Positions 1 to 13,900 of a stretch of DNA of 64,000 nucleotides are shown here, piece after piece. The DNA is taken from NCBI GenBank assembly GCA_944321125.1, contig CALUKD010000005.1, forward strand, positions 62,001-126,000. The letters run 5' to 3'. Both the position numbers and the translations under genes were made by a program. The stretch's first letter is position 1. Each line of letters opens with the position of its first letter. The notes under the pieces were generated by a model. The model ran no database searches and had not been told where the DNA came from. It saw only the letters and a program-made list of their open reading frames with translations. Source of the DNA: Candidatus Butyricimonas faecavium (GTDB lineage: Bacteria > Bacteroidota > Bacteroidia > Bacteroidales > Marinifilaceae).

Positions 1-1038
1 GAAGCTTTGGATGGGAAACCGATACAGATACACTTACATGATTTAGGAAATCAGACAGATGAACATATCATGTTGTTACAAGATGATTTTTATAAATGTA
101 TTGACTTGGATGGAGCAAATTTGGAAAAATCTTTGGAATTGTCGAAAGAATTTCAAGTAATTCCTGAGAATGTGAGACCTAAACAAGTATTCTTTGATGA
201 TTGGTATAGTTTTTTGCTGGCCGAGGATGGACGGGTATTCGGTCGTAAGAATTTTAGTTCGGAAGCTTTTCATACAGGGTATTTTTCGCAATATCCAATG
301 GTGTATATGGAGCCTAATGGTGTGGGAGAAGAGGTTGCTCATCAATTGAATGCAGACCGTTTTGTATATGATATGAATACAGAAAATGGATATGTATTTG
401 TGTATGAAAAAGAGAGGAAACGATTCTTGTATATCCGAGGAGCTTCTAGTTATGGTACGATCGGAGAACCGAAATGCGCCGGTTATCCGAATGGATTTAT
501 ACCCATGGATAATTTGGGAGATAATGAGTTGATAGCAACAAGTGGATACTGGTGGAATGACTATTATATTCCGGCTGGTGGGTTGTATAATATCATTAAA
601 CGTGCAGATGGAACTTATGTGGGACAGATGTTGCAAACGGATGATCCAGAGGATATTGTTGCTGAGTCTCAACGAGAATTCAAGGGAGATATGATGAATG
701 ATAATATTTTGTTATTGATCCCGGATAATGGTCGAGGTCGGGGATTTGGTTGTCCGTATGCTTTTATTGCTTCCGGTAATGTTTTGTATTATTTTGGAAA
801 AGATGCAGAGGGTGAGATTGTACCGGAACGGTATTATGGTTTTCCGGCAGAAATTAGAGCAATGGAGGATGAGTTTTACTCTAACGAATATTTGTGTGTG
901 GGGTTGGCCAATGGGGAAGTTTATCTCTTGAAAATTAATTCAGAGGGGTTTGCGTCAGATGAAGCAGGACGTTTGGTCATGAAGATGGATCAAAATGTTG
1001 GCTTGGTAAAACAGATTATTCATAAAGCAGCGGAATAG
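1..1038 (+). CDS. PKD-like family lipoprotein, C-terminal part (cut by window edge)
   Basis: The reading frame is open from base 1, so the gene begins outside the window; the first in-frame TTG at base 7 is not a believable start. About 345 residues remain. The aromatic-rich, repeated beta-strand-like pattern resembles the C-terminal half of the PKD-like lipoprotein at 61124-62686, which sits just after a SusCD pair and a DUF4843 gene. By analogy this is a surface lipoprotein that helps bind ligand for an unseen SusCD pair to the left. The stop codon is followed 1 base later by the GH63 gene, so the two are co-transcribed. The family assignment is by resemblance, without an alignment. Confidence 0.55.
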   Translation, partial: EALDGKPIQIHLHDLGNQTDEHIMLLQDDFYKCIDLDGANLEKSLELSKEFQVIPENVRPKQVFFDDWYSFLLAEDGRVFGRKNFSSEAFHTGYFSQYPMVYMEPNGVGEEVAHQLNADRFVYDMNTENGYVFVYEKERKRFLYIRGASSYGTIGEPKCAGYPNGFIPMDNLGDNELIATSGYWWNDYYIPAGGLYNIIKRADGTYVGQMLQTDDPEDIVAESQREFKGDMMNDNILLLIPDNGRGRGFGCPYAFIASGNVLYYFGKDAEGEIVPERYYGFPAEIRAMEDEFYSNEYLCVGLANGEVYLLKINSEGFASDEAGRLVMKMDQNVGLVKQIIHKAAE

Positions 1039-1039
1039 T

Positions 1040-3016
1040 ATGAGGTATATATGGCTTTTTGTAATTTTTCTGTGCGGATGTGCGAGACAATCGTCTTTAA
1101 GCGTACAGGGAGACTATCGTAACGTTCTGAATATATCCAATTGGCCTCAAGACATTAGAGAAGGGATTTCTCTTTTCTCTGATATGGGGGCATGGCATGG
1201 ATTTTCTTTTATCCCGGATAGTGCCGGGATGACAGGAGGTTTTTCCGGTCCCATGTCTATGGCATCTAATTATGCAGTGGGTTCTTATACTGCGGTAGCA
1301 TCAGTTGTTGTTAACGGTGTATTACAGGAAGCGACAAGTGCTATTGTTGAAAAAAGTTATTTCCCGGGGAGGATGGTTCAGTCCTTTACTTGGGAGACTC
1401 TAACCTTGACACAGGAGATTGTTTTCGTAAACAATCGGACTTCTTTGTTGCGGACTCGGGTCCGCAACATGGGAGCTCCTAAAGAGGTTAAGCTTACTTA
1501 TGAAGGGAGCTTCTTTACTCAATATTTTCAAGGTAAAGTTATTGATGGGCGGAAGGTGTATTTGGAGTTTCCCGCAACGAAATGTTGTTTTGAAATAGAG
1601 GCAGGTGAAGGTTGTCAGGCGGTAGTACAGGATGGAAAGTATCGTTTTGAAACAGAGATCCGTAAATTTGGGCTAGGAGAGGAACAGGAGAATATGTTTG
1701 TTTATTCGGCCTATTTTAATGATGAGCCTGAAGATGTGAAACATCCGGTTTTGGAGGGAAATCCTTTTGAGGCGAGTGAACCATTTTTTGACGTGGCAGC
1801 TCGACGGTGGGAGCATTATATTGAAAAATTGTTTGAAAATAAGTCTGAGTTATTTTCTGATTTGAAGTACAGACGATTGGCAGTTAAGTGTTTGATGACA
1901 TTGATGGCAAATTGGCGGAGTGCCGCACACGATTTGTTGCATGATGGCGGTTATCCTTCTTACTGGGGATTTAGCACGGGATTCTGGTCTTGGGATTCTT
2001 GGAAGATCGCTGCGGCCATTGGGCGTTGGAATCCGGAGTTGGCTAAAAATCATGTTCGGGCTTTGTTTGATTACCAAACAGAGGAAGGTATGATTCCGGA
2101 TTTTGTCAGCCGGATTAAATATATTAATAATTTGCGGGACACGAAACCGCCTTTGGCTTCATGGGCTGTGGAGGAAATTTATAATGCGGATGGAGATTTG
2201 GGTTTTGTCGAGGAGATGTTTGACCGGCTGTTGAAGTATCATAATTGGTGGTACGTTTATCGAGATATTGACCGGAATGGGTTTTGCGAATACGGGGCTA
2301 CGGATGGTACTTTACAGGCTGCGGCTTGGGAAAGTGGGATGGATAATGCCGTGCGTTTTGATAGTACGGAGGTTTTGAAGGGGGAGTTACCGAAAGCTTG
2401 GTCAATGAATCAGGAAAGCGTGGATTTGAATGCCTACTTGTATGATGAGAAAATGACACTTGCCCGTTTTGCCCGTCTGTTGAAGCAAGAGAAACTTGCA
2501 AGTCAGTTAGAAAAAGATGCGGGTATTCTTGCCAATCGGATTCGGAAAATCATGTTTGATGATGAGAAAGGATATTTCTTTGATGTTCAGTTAAAATCCC
2601 ATGCTTTTGTGCCGGTTTACGGGCCGGAAGGCTGGTTGCCGCTTTGGGCCGGGATAGCAGAACAAAAACAGGCGGAGGGGGTGAAAAATGTTATGATGGA
2701 TGTAAATCGATTTAATTCTTTTGTGCCTCTGGGAACCTTGGATTTAAGTCATCCCCGGTTAGAACCGGAACGGGGCTATTGGCGGGGGCCGGTTTGGCTG
2801 GATCAGGCATATTTTGGTATTCGAGGATTGAGAAATTACGGGTATGATAAAGAGGCAAATGAATTGACATTAAAGATATTAAATAATTGCCAAGGGTTAT
2901 TGGGGGATCAGCCTATTCATGAAAATTATAATCCTTTGACTGGGGAGGCTTTAAATGCTCCGCATTTTGGTTGGTCTTCAGCACATTTATTATTAATGAT
3001 GTTTGAATATAAATAG
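1040..3016 (+). CDS. GH63-type (trehalase-like, alpha/alpha toroid) glycosidase, lipoprotein
   Basis: 658 residues. A short hydrophobic N-terminus ends in a lipobox (FLCGC, cysteine near residue 14), so the enzyme is probably anchored in the outer membrane or periplasm. The first 260 residues form a beta-rich domain and the rest is the (alpha/alpha)6 catalytic domain. Motifs typical of GH63 and relatives (E. coli YgjK) are present: GFWSWDSWK, WESGMDNA with the likely general acid Asp, ERGYWRGPVW, and HENYNPLTGE with the likely base Glu. Such enzymes cleave alpha-linked glucose or mannose disaccharide units. It lies between a PKD-like lipoprotein and a beta-galactosidase, which suggests work on a mixed glycan. 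The exact substrate is not visible. Confidence 0.8.
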   Translation: MRYIWLFVIFLCGCARQSSLSVQGDYRNVLNISNWPQDIREGISLFSDMGAWHGFSFIPDSAGMTGGFSGPMSMASNYAVGSYTAVASVVVNGVLQEATSAIVEKSYFPGRMVQSFTWETLTLTQEIVFVNNRTSLLRTRVRNMGAPKEVKLTYEGSFFTQYFQGKVIDGRKVYLEFPATKCCFEIEAGEGCQAVVQDGKYRFETEIRKFGLGEEQENMFVYSAYFNDEPEDVKHPVLEGNPFEASEPFFDVAARRWEHYIEKLFENKSELFSDLKYRRLAVKCLMTLMANWRSAAHDLLHDGGYPSYWGFSTGFWSWDSWKIAAAIGRWNPELAKNHVRALFDYQTEEGMIPDFVSRIKYINNLRDTKPPLASWAVEEIYNADGDLGFVEEMFDRLLKYHNWWYVYRDIDRNGFCEYGATDGTLQAAAWESGMDNAVRFDSTEVLKGELPKAWSMNQESVDLNAYLYDEKMTLARFARLLKQEKLASQLEKDAGILANRIRKIMFDDEKGYFFDVQLKSHAFVPVYGPEGWLPLWAGIAEQKQAEGVKNVMMDVNRFNSFVPLGTLDLSHPRLEPERGYWRGPVWLDQAYFGIRGLRNYGYDKEANELTLKILNNCQGLLGDQPIHENYNPLTGEALNAPHFGWSSAHLLLMMFEYK

Positions 3017-6115
<3,099 letters not shown>

Positions 6116-6126
6116 ATAGTTCGAGT

Positions 6127-7593
6127 ATGAGATATTTGATCTTGATTTTATTGGTCGGTTGGTGTTGTTCGTTGAAAGCTCAACACGGAAAAATGTCTAA
6201 GAAGATCATGGATGTGTTTCATTCCATTTCAAGTGATGAAATCATGGGATATGTTCATGAATTATGCAAGGAAGAATATAATGGACGGCTTGCCGGAACG
6301 GGAGAATATATGAAATGTGCTTTTTGGTGTGCGGAACAATTGTGTGCTTTCGGGTTAGAACCTGCGGGAGATGATGATTCTTATTTACAACATTTTCGGA
6401 TGCCTACGACGAGTTTGATCGATTGTAGATTGAAAAAGGTGGGAAATGAACAAGAGTATGTCTTTCCGCGGGATTTTTATCCGGGAATGAATTCTGATTC
6501 GGGGAAGGTGGAAAATACAGAAGTGGTGTATGTCGGGTATGGAATCTCGGCCCCGGAATATGAGTATGACGATTACGAAGGGATAGATGTAAAAGGAAAG
6601 ATTGTGATCATTGAACGGGGAATACCATATCGGGATAAGGATGAAAAGAAATATTTTGATCTTTATATGCGGTATGCTTCAGAGAGTTATAAATTACCTC
6701 AGGCTTTGAAGAAAGGAGCGGCAGCGGTGTTGTTGGTCGGAAAGTTAGCACACACGGGAATAGCTTTTTCGAAAGGTATGATTTATGCCCACGTGGATCC
6801 TTCCATGGTGGATGAATTGCTTGCAAAATCGAGTTATACGCGGGATGGGTTGAAAAAACAGATCAGTGAGAAACAAAAGCCCTGTTCTTTTCATACTGGG
6901 TGTCGTTTGGATATGGAAGTTGTTACTCGTCACTATCCTTATGCGACAGCTTGTAACGTGATCGGTGTGATAAAAGGTGTGGATACGACTTCTTCTATCG
7001 TTTTGGGAGCGCATTTGGATCATTTGGGTAACAATGGACTGATGTTTCCAGGTGCATTGGATAATGCTTCTGGGGTTGCTTTGCAGTTAGCCGTTGCGAA
7101 AGCATTGGCTGCTAGTGGGACCAAACCGGAAAAGAATATTGTGTTTGCTTTTTTCGGGGCGGAAGAAAGAGGTATTAAAGGAGCAATTCATTATTTGAAT
7201 CATCCGACGTTTCCGTTGGATAAAACGATGTGTATGCTGAATATTGATATGGTGGGGAATGGAAATGGCTTAGCGGTTTGGGGGGCGGAAAGTTTTCCTG
7301 CGGTGGCAAAAATATTCACAGATGTAAACGACCGATGGTTACATCGGAATTTTGAGGTGACACCTTATGAGAGAGCCGTGAGTTATTCGCAGGCGGATGG
7401 TGATGAGTTTTCGAAACGAGGGATTCCGGCTTTGTATATTGCAACAACCGAAGAGTTGAAACCCATGTATTACCATGATCCGAGGGATAGGGAAGAGACT
7501 CTTACCCCGGAAATCATGGAAGATGCGGCTAGAATGTTGTTTCTGGCGTTACCGGAGATTGTAAAAATCAAAGGAGTTTTGAGAGAAAAATAG
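6127..7593 (+). CDS. Secreted M28 family zinc aminopeptidase with PA-domain insertion
   Basis: 488 residues with a signal peptide (hydrophobic stretch ending near CSLKAQ). The catalytic half shows all M28 zinc-site motifs: GAHLDH (His296, Asp298), GALDNASG (Asp312), FGAEERG (Glu346 and Glu347), NIDMVG and a late His in YYHDPRD. Residues 90-250 look like a protease-associated (PA) domain inserted before the catalytic core. Family members remove N-terminal residues from peptides. Placed after two glycosidases and before an ABC exporter, it may finish degradation of glycopeptides whose sugars are removed by the upstream enzymes; that link is inference. Confidence 0.88.
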   Translation: MRYLILILLVGWCCSLKAQHGKMSKKIMDVFHSISSDEIMGYVHELCKEEYNGRLAGTGEYMKCAFWCAEQLCAFGLEPAGDDDSYLQHFRMPTTSLIDCRLKKVGNEQEYVFPRDFYPGMNSDSGKVENTEVVYVGYGISAPEYEYDDYEGIDVKGKIVIIERGIPYRDKDEKKYFDLYMRYASESYKLPQALKKGAAAVLLVGKLAHTGIAFSKGMIYAHVDPSMVDELLAKSSYTRDGLKKQISEKQKPCSFHTGCRLDMEVVTRHYPYATACNVIGVIKGVDTTSSIVLGAHLDHLGNNGLMFPGALDNASGVALQLAVAKALAASGTKPEKNIVFAFFGAEERGIKGAIHYLNHPTFPLDKTMCMLNIDMVGNGNGLAVWGAESFPAVAKIFTDVNDRWLHRNFEVTPYERAVSYSQADGDEFSKRGIPALYIATTEELKPMYYHDPRDREETLTPEIMEDAARMLFLALPEIVKIKGVLREK

Positions 7594-7619
7594 ACGTATA
7601 AATTATAAAATTAAAATGT

Positions 7620-8549
7620 ATGGATGTCGCTATTGTAAAAGTAGAAAATCTTTCTCACCGTTATAGTTCCCAGTGGGCTATACAGAATATTAATTTTGAG
7701 ATCAACCAAACGGGAGTACTCGGTTTGTTGGGATCGAATGGGGCGGGAAAGTCAACCACGATGAATATCATGTGTGGTGTGTTGAAACAGACCCAAGGTG
7801 AAGTATATATCAACGGGGTAAGTTTACGGGATAATCCGGTAGAGGCTAAAAAGCATATTGGTTTTTTACCGCAAAAACCTCCTTTACATTTAGATTTGAA
7901 TGTTGATGAGTATTTAACTCATTGTGCTTATTTACGTTCCGTAGATCCGAAACATATTAAGGCAGCAGTGGATGAGGCAAAGAGTAAATGTGGAATTATG
8001 CATTTCAGCAAGCGTTTGGTGCGGAATCTTTCGGGGGGATACCAACAACGTTTAGGGATAGCACAGGCGATAGTGCATAACCCTAAATTTGTCGTGCTAG
8101 ATGAACCGACGAATGGTTTGGACCCAAATCAGATCGTAGAGATTCGGAATTTGGTCAAGGAGATTGCCGAGGAGCGGGCCGTGATGTTATCCACGCATAT
8201 ATTACCGGAAGTACAGGTTACTTGTGATCAAATCCGGATGATTGAATCGGGAAGGATGGTGTTCTCGGGCACGATAGATGAGTTTGACAACTATATTAAA
8301 CCTGATTCGCTAGTTGTATTAATGGATGCTCCTCCCAGTGAATCCGAATTGAGGGCAATTCCAGGAATTGTTAGTGTGGAGAATTTGACCGAGAAGCGGT
8401 TTCGTTTACATTTTGACTCCACGGATATGATCACAGAAAGAGTTATTGAAACGAGTGTCGCTAATGGATGGCATTTGCAGGAGATCAATTTGGAAAAGAG
8501 TTCGTTGGATGTGATCTTTGCTAAATTATCGGGTAAAAAAATCAATTAA
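7620..8549 (+). CDS. ABC-2 type exporter ATP-binding protein (GldA-like)
   Basis: 309 residues with every ABC ATPase motif: Walker A GSNGAGKST (38-46), Q-loop in FLPQKP, signature LSGGYQQ (137-143), Walker B VVLDEPTNGLDP (158-169) and the switch His in STHILPE. A C-terminal extension of about 80 residues is typical of the GldA/DrrA/CcmA branch of exporters. Start is the ATG at 7620; another ATG 4 bases earlier is out of frame. The next gene, 11 bases on, encodes the matching permease. In gliding Bacteroidota this set is gldA-gldF-gldG, but the same architecture is common in non-gliding gut species, so motility is not implied. Confidence 0.9.
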   Translation: MDVAIVKVENLSHRYSSQWAIQNINFEINQTGVLGLLGSNGAGKSTTMNIMCGVLKQTQGEVYINGVSLRDNPVEAKKHIGFLPQKPPLHLDLNVDEYLTHCAYLRSVDPKHIKAAVDEAKSKCGIMHFSKRLVRNLSGGYQQRLGIAQAIVHNPKFVVLDEPTNGLDPNQIVEIRNLVKEIAEERAVMLSTHILPEVQVTCDQIRMIESGRMVFSGTIDEFDNYIKPDSLVVLMDAPPSESELRAIPGIVSVENLTEKRFRLHFDSTDMITERVIETSVANGWHLQEINLEKSSLDVIFAKLSGKKIN

Positions 8550-8560
8550 CAAAAAATCTT

Positions 8561-10852
8561 ATGAGAAAAATATATAGAATAGCAAGAACAGAATTGCAAA
8601 CCTTGTTCTATTCTCCTATAGCTTGGTTAATTCTTATTGTGTTTACTTTTCAGACCTGTATGGTTTTCGTACAAGAAATGGAAGGGTATGTAAGGTCTCA
8701 AGCCCTTGGGTACGGGGTGTATAGTGTTACATCACGTTTATATGCCAGTTGGACGGGTGTTTTTTCAAACGTGCAGAATTATTTATATCTCTATATGCCA
8801 TTGTTGACGATGGGGTTAATGAGTAGGGAATTAAGTAGTGGTTCGATAAAATTATTGTATTCGTCACCGGTTACTAGTTGGCAAATTATTTTTGGGAAAT
8901 ATTTGGCAATGGTGGTTTATGGGTTGGTGTTGATTGGTATTTTATGTGTGATGATCATTTTTAGTCTGTTTACGATTGAAAATATGGATTGTGGATTAGT
9001 CTTTACGGGATTGCTGGGAATTTACTTGTTGATTTGTGCTTATGCGGCGATCGGGTTGTTTATGTCCTGTCTTACTTCGTATCAGGTGGTTGCTGCTATC
9101 GGTACATTGGCTTTGTTGGCAGCGTTGAATTTTGTTGGTGGGATGTGGCAAGGGATTGATTTGATCCGTGATATTACGTATTGGCTTTCTATATCCGGTC
9201 GAGCAGATGAGTTAATTGCCGGGTTGATTTGTAGTGAAGATGTGTTGTATTTTATTATTGTCATTGCAGTCTTTTTAGAATTTAGCATACTTAAATTGCA
9301 ATCAGGGAAACAAAGAACAACTTGGTACATGACGTTAAGTAAATATGTCTGTGTTTTCTTGATTGCTATATTTTTGGGTTATTTGAGTTCTCGTCCGGCC
9401 TTAAAATTCTTCCATGATTCTACGGCCACGAAAATAAAGACTTTGACAAAAAGTAGTCAGGACATCATGAGTAAAATGACTGGTGATCTGACGATAACGA
9501 CTTACGTAAATTTGTTGGAAGATAATTGTTGGTCAGGACTTCCGGTTAGTCGAAATGGAGATATCAAGCGTTTTGCACAATATATTCGTTTTAAACCGGA
9601 TATAAAAATGAAGTATGTGTATTATTATGACAGGTCCTATAATCATGCGGCATTACAACAGCGTTATCCAGGATTGAGTGATGAGCAGATTGTGGAAAAA
9701 TTATGTGAAACGATGAATCTGAATCCAAAGATGTTTATGAAACCGGAAGAGTTTCATAAGATTATAGATTTGTCGGATGAGTACAATCGTTTTATCCGAG
9801 TGTTGGAGCGAGGTAGCGGAGAAAAAACTTTTTTACGAGTATACGAAGATAATCAGAAACATCCGCATGAACGGGAGATTTCTGCGGCGATGAAACGTTT
9901 GGTGATGGATTTACCGAAAGTCGGTTTCGTGCAAGGACACGGGATGCGTGATATTTGGAAAACAGGAGATTTGGATTATTATAATTTCGCTCATAATAAA
10001 ATATTCCGCTATTCATTGTTGAATCAAGGTTTTGATGTGACTGCTTTAACGTTGGAGCAAGATGTACCGGAAGATGTGAATGTGTTGGTTATTGCCGAGA
10101 TGAAGACTCCGTTCTCGGATGAAGAATTGGAACGTTTGAACAGGTATATTGAGAGAGGTGGTAATTTGTTGATTGCAGGTGATGCCGAGAGACAGGAGGT
10201 TATGAATCCCGTGGTTGCTCCGTTTGGAGTGAAATTTCTGCCCGGTCGTTTGGTTCAATCGGGGGAACATGTAGCTAATTTGATCGTGGGGAACGTGACG
10301 CGGGAAAGTTGTGATTTAAATTATATGTTTAGAGATATGTTCCATATTTACTCTGTTACAATGCCAGATGCGGTGGCATTGGAATGTGATACGACGAAAG
10401 GGTTTACCGTAACTCCTCTGTTGGTGACTAAGAATAAGGGAAGTTGGATTGAGTATAAGACAACAGATTTTGTAGATGATAAAGCCGAGTTGAATCCAGA
10501 AGACGGAGAAGTGGAACAAGCTAATTTGACGGCTTTGGCATTGAATCGTAAAGTCGGGGATAAAGATCAGAAAATCATTATTCTTGGTGATGCTGATTGT
10601 ATCAGCAACGGGGAGATCAGCCGTCAGAGATCTAATATAATGGCATCTAATTACTCTTTTATAAATGCGATGTTCTTCTGGTTATCTGATAATGAGGTAC
10701 CTATCGATGTTCGCCGGCAACCAGCAAAAGATAATGCCCTACATGTGAGTATGGATGGAATGTCGGTTGTGAAAGTCGGATTCTTGGGAGTATTACCTAT
10801 CCTGTTGTTATTATGTAGCGTGTTCATTTGGGTGAGAAGAAGAGGAAAGTAA
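8561..10852 (+). CDS. ABC-2 permease fused to GldG-like auxiliary domain
   Basis: 763 residues. Residues 1-245 form a six-helix ABC-2 permease (GldF-like), a further membrane helix lies at about 258-280, and a large extracytoplasmic domain of the GldG/ABC_transp_aux type follows (about 290-735, including a VLVIAEMKTPFSDEELERL stretch and a late IIILGDADCISN). A final helix at 740-758 and the basic tail RRRGK end the protein. The separate GldF and GldG proteins of Flavobacteria are here one polypeptide. It works with the ATPase just upstream. The substrate is unknown. It is the last gene of the operon, followed by a strong terminator. Confidence 0.85.
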   Translation: MRKIYRIARTELQTLFYSPIAWLILIVFTFQTCMVFVQEMEGYVRSQALGYGVYSVTSRLYASWTGVFSNVQNYLYLYMPLLTMGLMSRELSSGSIKLLYSSPVTSWQIIFGKYLAMVVYGLVLIGILCVMIIFSLFTIENMDCGLVFTGLLGIYLLICAYAAIGLFMSCLTSYQVVAAIGTLALLAALNFVGGMWQGIDLIRDITYWLSISGRADELIAGLICSEDVLYFIIVIAVFLEFSILKLQSGKQRTTWYMTLSKYVCVFLIAIFLGYLSSRPALKFFHDSTATKIKTLTKSSQDIMSKMTGDLTITTYVNLLEDNCWSGLPVSRNGDIKRFAQYIRFKPDIKMKYVYYYDRSYNHAALQQRYPGLSDEQIVEKLCETMNLNPKMFMKPEEFHKIIDLSDEYNRFIRVLERGSGEKTFLRVYEDNQKHPHEREISAAMKRLVMDLPKVGFVQGHGMRDIWKTGDLDYYNFAHNKIFRYSLLNQGFDVTALTLEQDVPEDVNVLVIAEMKTPFSDEELERLNRYIERGGNLLIAGDAERQEVMNPVVAPFGVKFLPGRLVQSGEHVANLIVGNVTRESCDLNYMFRDMFHIYSVTMPDAVALECDTTKGFTVTPLLVTKNKGSWIEYKTTDFVDDKAELNPEDGEVEQANLTALALNRKVGDKDQKIIILGDADCISNGEISRQRSNIMASNYSFINAMFFWLSDNEVPIDVRRQPAKDNALHVSMDGMSVVKVGFLGVLPILLLLCSVFIWVRRRGK

Positions 10853-10876
10853 AGGTTCATGATTAAATACGTGTAG

Positions 10877-10919
10877 AGTTCATCCGGTAGAGATTAAAAT
10901 ACCGGATGAACTTTTTTTG
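10877..10919 (+). terminator. Rho-independent terminator after the ABC exporter operon
   Basis: Perfect 13-bp arms (10877-10889 and 10900-10912) with a 10-base loop are followed by a run of seven T. It lies 25 bases after the permease stop and separates the operon from the helicase gene. Confidence 0.92.
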
Positions 10920-10999
10920 TATGAAATAGTAGGTAATAGGCTGCATGGTTGTTGTTATAAAAATTATTATTATATTTATCATTTATAATAATTTAAATA

Positions 11000-13900
11000 A
11001 TGTATCACATGGCAGACTGGCAAACATTATTATCTTGTTGGCATAAGTTGGAACATTATACTCCGGCGGAACTTCCTAAAGATAAAAGCATTAAACAACT
11101 TCAAAAAGAGTTACCATGGAATTTGCCATTGACTTCCAAAGACAAGAAAAAGACAATCGTGTACACAATATATTTTGATGTACATCCTCTTTCTATGGCG
11201 TTAGAATTTATTCGGGATTATTTTCGAGATGAATCGTTGGTTGTGGAGGTTAATAAGTCATTGATGTATTATGCGTCTTTAAAATTGAACGAGCAGGGAA
11301 GGTATATTCAAAATTCATTAGGTATATCTACTTTTCCATGGGCGTTGCATCAGTTGGAAAAGGGAAAACTTCAGACTGATTCTTGGAATGAAAGTTTTCA
11401 AATGATGTGTACAAATCTTTTAGAACATTTGGAACAGAATCAGAATGAATTAGAAGATGATTTTATTAGTTATCTTTCAGAAGTACAGACTTTAGATAAT
11501 TTGCGGGAGATTCAATCTATTATTAGAAAGAGGCTGGGATGGAAGACGGATTTGGTAGGGACTATTTGTATGAAGGCGGATGAAGTATACAAATCTGTTG
11601 TAAAAGAAGATGATAGTTCGAATTCTGATTTGTTGAATAGTTTTTTTATTTCAGATATAGAACGGGTTGTATCTGCATTTCAAAGCGGAAATGTAGGAAA
11701 ATCTGTACGAGATTATATTCGTGGGTGTTTGAATGAAAACTTTAAGCATGAGGATTTGAGAGAGAACCCGGAAATAATAAAGTCTTGTTTGGTACCTAAT
11801 AATTACCCCGAAGGATGTTGGCCGTCGAAATATAAAGCAAGCTTGATGCAGCAATTTGCTGTTAACATGATAAACGAAAAGTTGGTCGAGCAAGAGGGGG
11901 AGGGCGTTTTTTCTGTAAATGGTCCTCCAGGGACTGGGAAAACGACTTTACTGCGTGATGTCATCGCATCGATTCTGGTAAAACGGGCAAAGGCTTTAGT
12001 ACAATACGAGGAGCCGGCAGATGCTTTTAGTGAAATAGGGCAAGTTGCTATTAATGACAAATATACACCTTTTATTTATAAACCTGATGAAGCGATTTGT
12101 GGGGCTGGGATGGTTATTGCTTCTTCTAACAATGGAGCTGTGGAGAATATTTCTAAAGAGTTACCATTGAAGAAGGAAGTAGAACCTTATGCGGATGGTA
12201 TGGATTATTTCCGGACAGTTTCAGAGACGTGTTTGGATAAAGAGTACTGGGGTATAATAGCGGCAACTCTCGGGAATAAAGAAAATCGTCGGGTTTTAGT
12301 GAATCGTATTTGGTCTAGATTTGAGAAGGAGGCGTCCAATGTTACATTGGCAGATTATTTGAGTGGTTATAAGATATCAAATGAAGAGTGGCAAGAAGCT
12401 AGGCGTGTTTTTCGTGAAAAATTGCAAGCTGTTCAGGTTGAAAAGGAGCGTTTGAATAGATGCGTAAAGGATAACGAGGAGTGTGAGGAAAAACGGCAAA
12501 AATACCTGTCTTTAGAGATAAAACTTCAGGAAGCTCAAAATAGACGAAATGGTCTCGAGAATCAGAAAGAAAAGCTAGAAAAAGAGAAATTGTTTCTGGA
12601 AGAGCGGATGCGGGAGCTCACCTTTCGGTGGGAGATCGTAAAACAAAATCGTCCAGGATTTTGGAAATTGTTAAAAAAGGGAGTAAGGAAACAATATCGA
12701 GAGACATTGAATGATATGTTGAAGGCTTTGGATGAAGTGACCGGTGGTAAACAAAAGTGTGAAAAGGAAATATTGTCTTGCGAAGATCAGATTGCATTTT
12801 TGAAAAAAGTCGATGTTGAGTATGAGAATTGTAAGAATGGACTTTTACAGCTCGATAAAAAGATTGATATAAACAGAAAAGAGTTGAATGTAGCATATGC
12901 TGACAGGGATTTTTGGGAGAACATAGAATCTCATGCCACGCAAAAATCTTGTCCGTGGTATTCAGATCGATTAAAGGAGTTGCAGTCCGAATTATTCGTG
13001 GCGGCTATGCGGGTGAATGAAATGTTTATTCTGAGGGCTAATACAAAATCCAGTAGGATCAAAACAACTCTTGCCGTTTTTTTCCAATATTTGAAAGGTG
13101 GTACGTTGGTTTCCCCGAAAGAAATAGAAGCTATGTGGAAGACTTTTTGGTTAGTTATTCCGGTTGTTTCTACCACATTTGCTTCCGTTAGCCGGATATT
13201 TGCAGATTTCGGGCAGGGGAGTATTCCTTGGTTATTTATTGACGAAGCCGGGCAGGCCGTACCACAGGCTGCGCTTGGTGCTATTTGGCGGGCACGAAGA
13301 GTTGTGGTGGTAGGTGATCCTTTTCAAATCGAACCGGTTGTGACCATACCGGAAGTCATTATAAATCATATGAATGATTATTTTAATTTAGATCGGAGTC
13401 AAGTGCATCCTTCTTTGTCCGTCCAATCTATGGCAGATAGGGTTAATCAATACGGGTGGGTTTCTAATGACACTTGGATAGGGGTTCCGCTTCGAGTGCA
13501 TCGTCGTTGTCTTGACCCGATGTTTTCAATTGCGAATAAGATTGCCTATCAAGGCATGATGTATAATTCCACGATAACAAAAGAACCTAAAATACGGTTA
13601 CAGACTCGTTTTTTACATGTTACAGGACGGGTGGATGGACGGCATTATGTACCGGAACAAGGAGAACTTGTACTAAAATTGTTACTGGATGAGATATCGG
13701 GTTCGGACAATTTGCCTGATATATTTGTGATTTCTCCTTTTGCGGAAATACCCCGTAAGTTGAAAGTGAAATTGCAAAAATCTTTGCAAGAAGTTCTTAA
13801 GCCGGACAAGGAGAATAATAACATTTTGCATGATTGGTTGAAAAGTCATATCGGTACAGTACATACTTTTCAAGGGAAACAGGCTTCTGGCGTGATTTTG

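Noticed and set aside
76-672. 198-codon open frame on the minus strand at the left edge
   Set aside because: It is antisense to the PKD-like coding frame, and its Ile/His-rich composition fits a shadow of that frame.
7620-10852. Evidence for gliding motility
   Set aside because: The ABC pair resembles GldA and GldFG, but no other gld or spr genes are in the window and this pair is common in non-gliding relatives.
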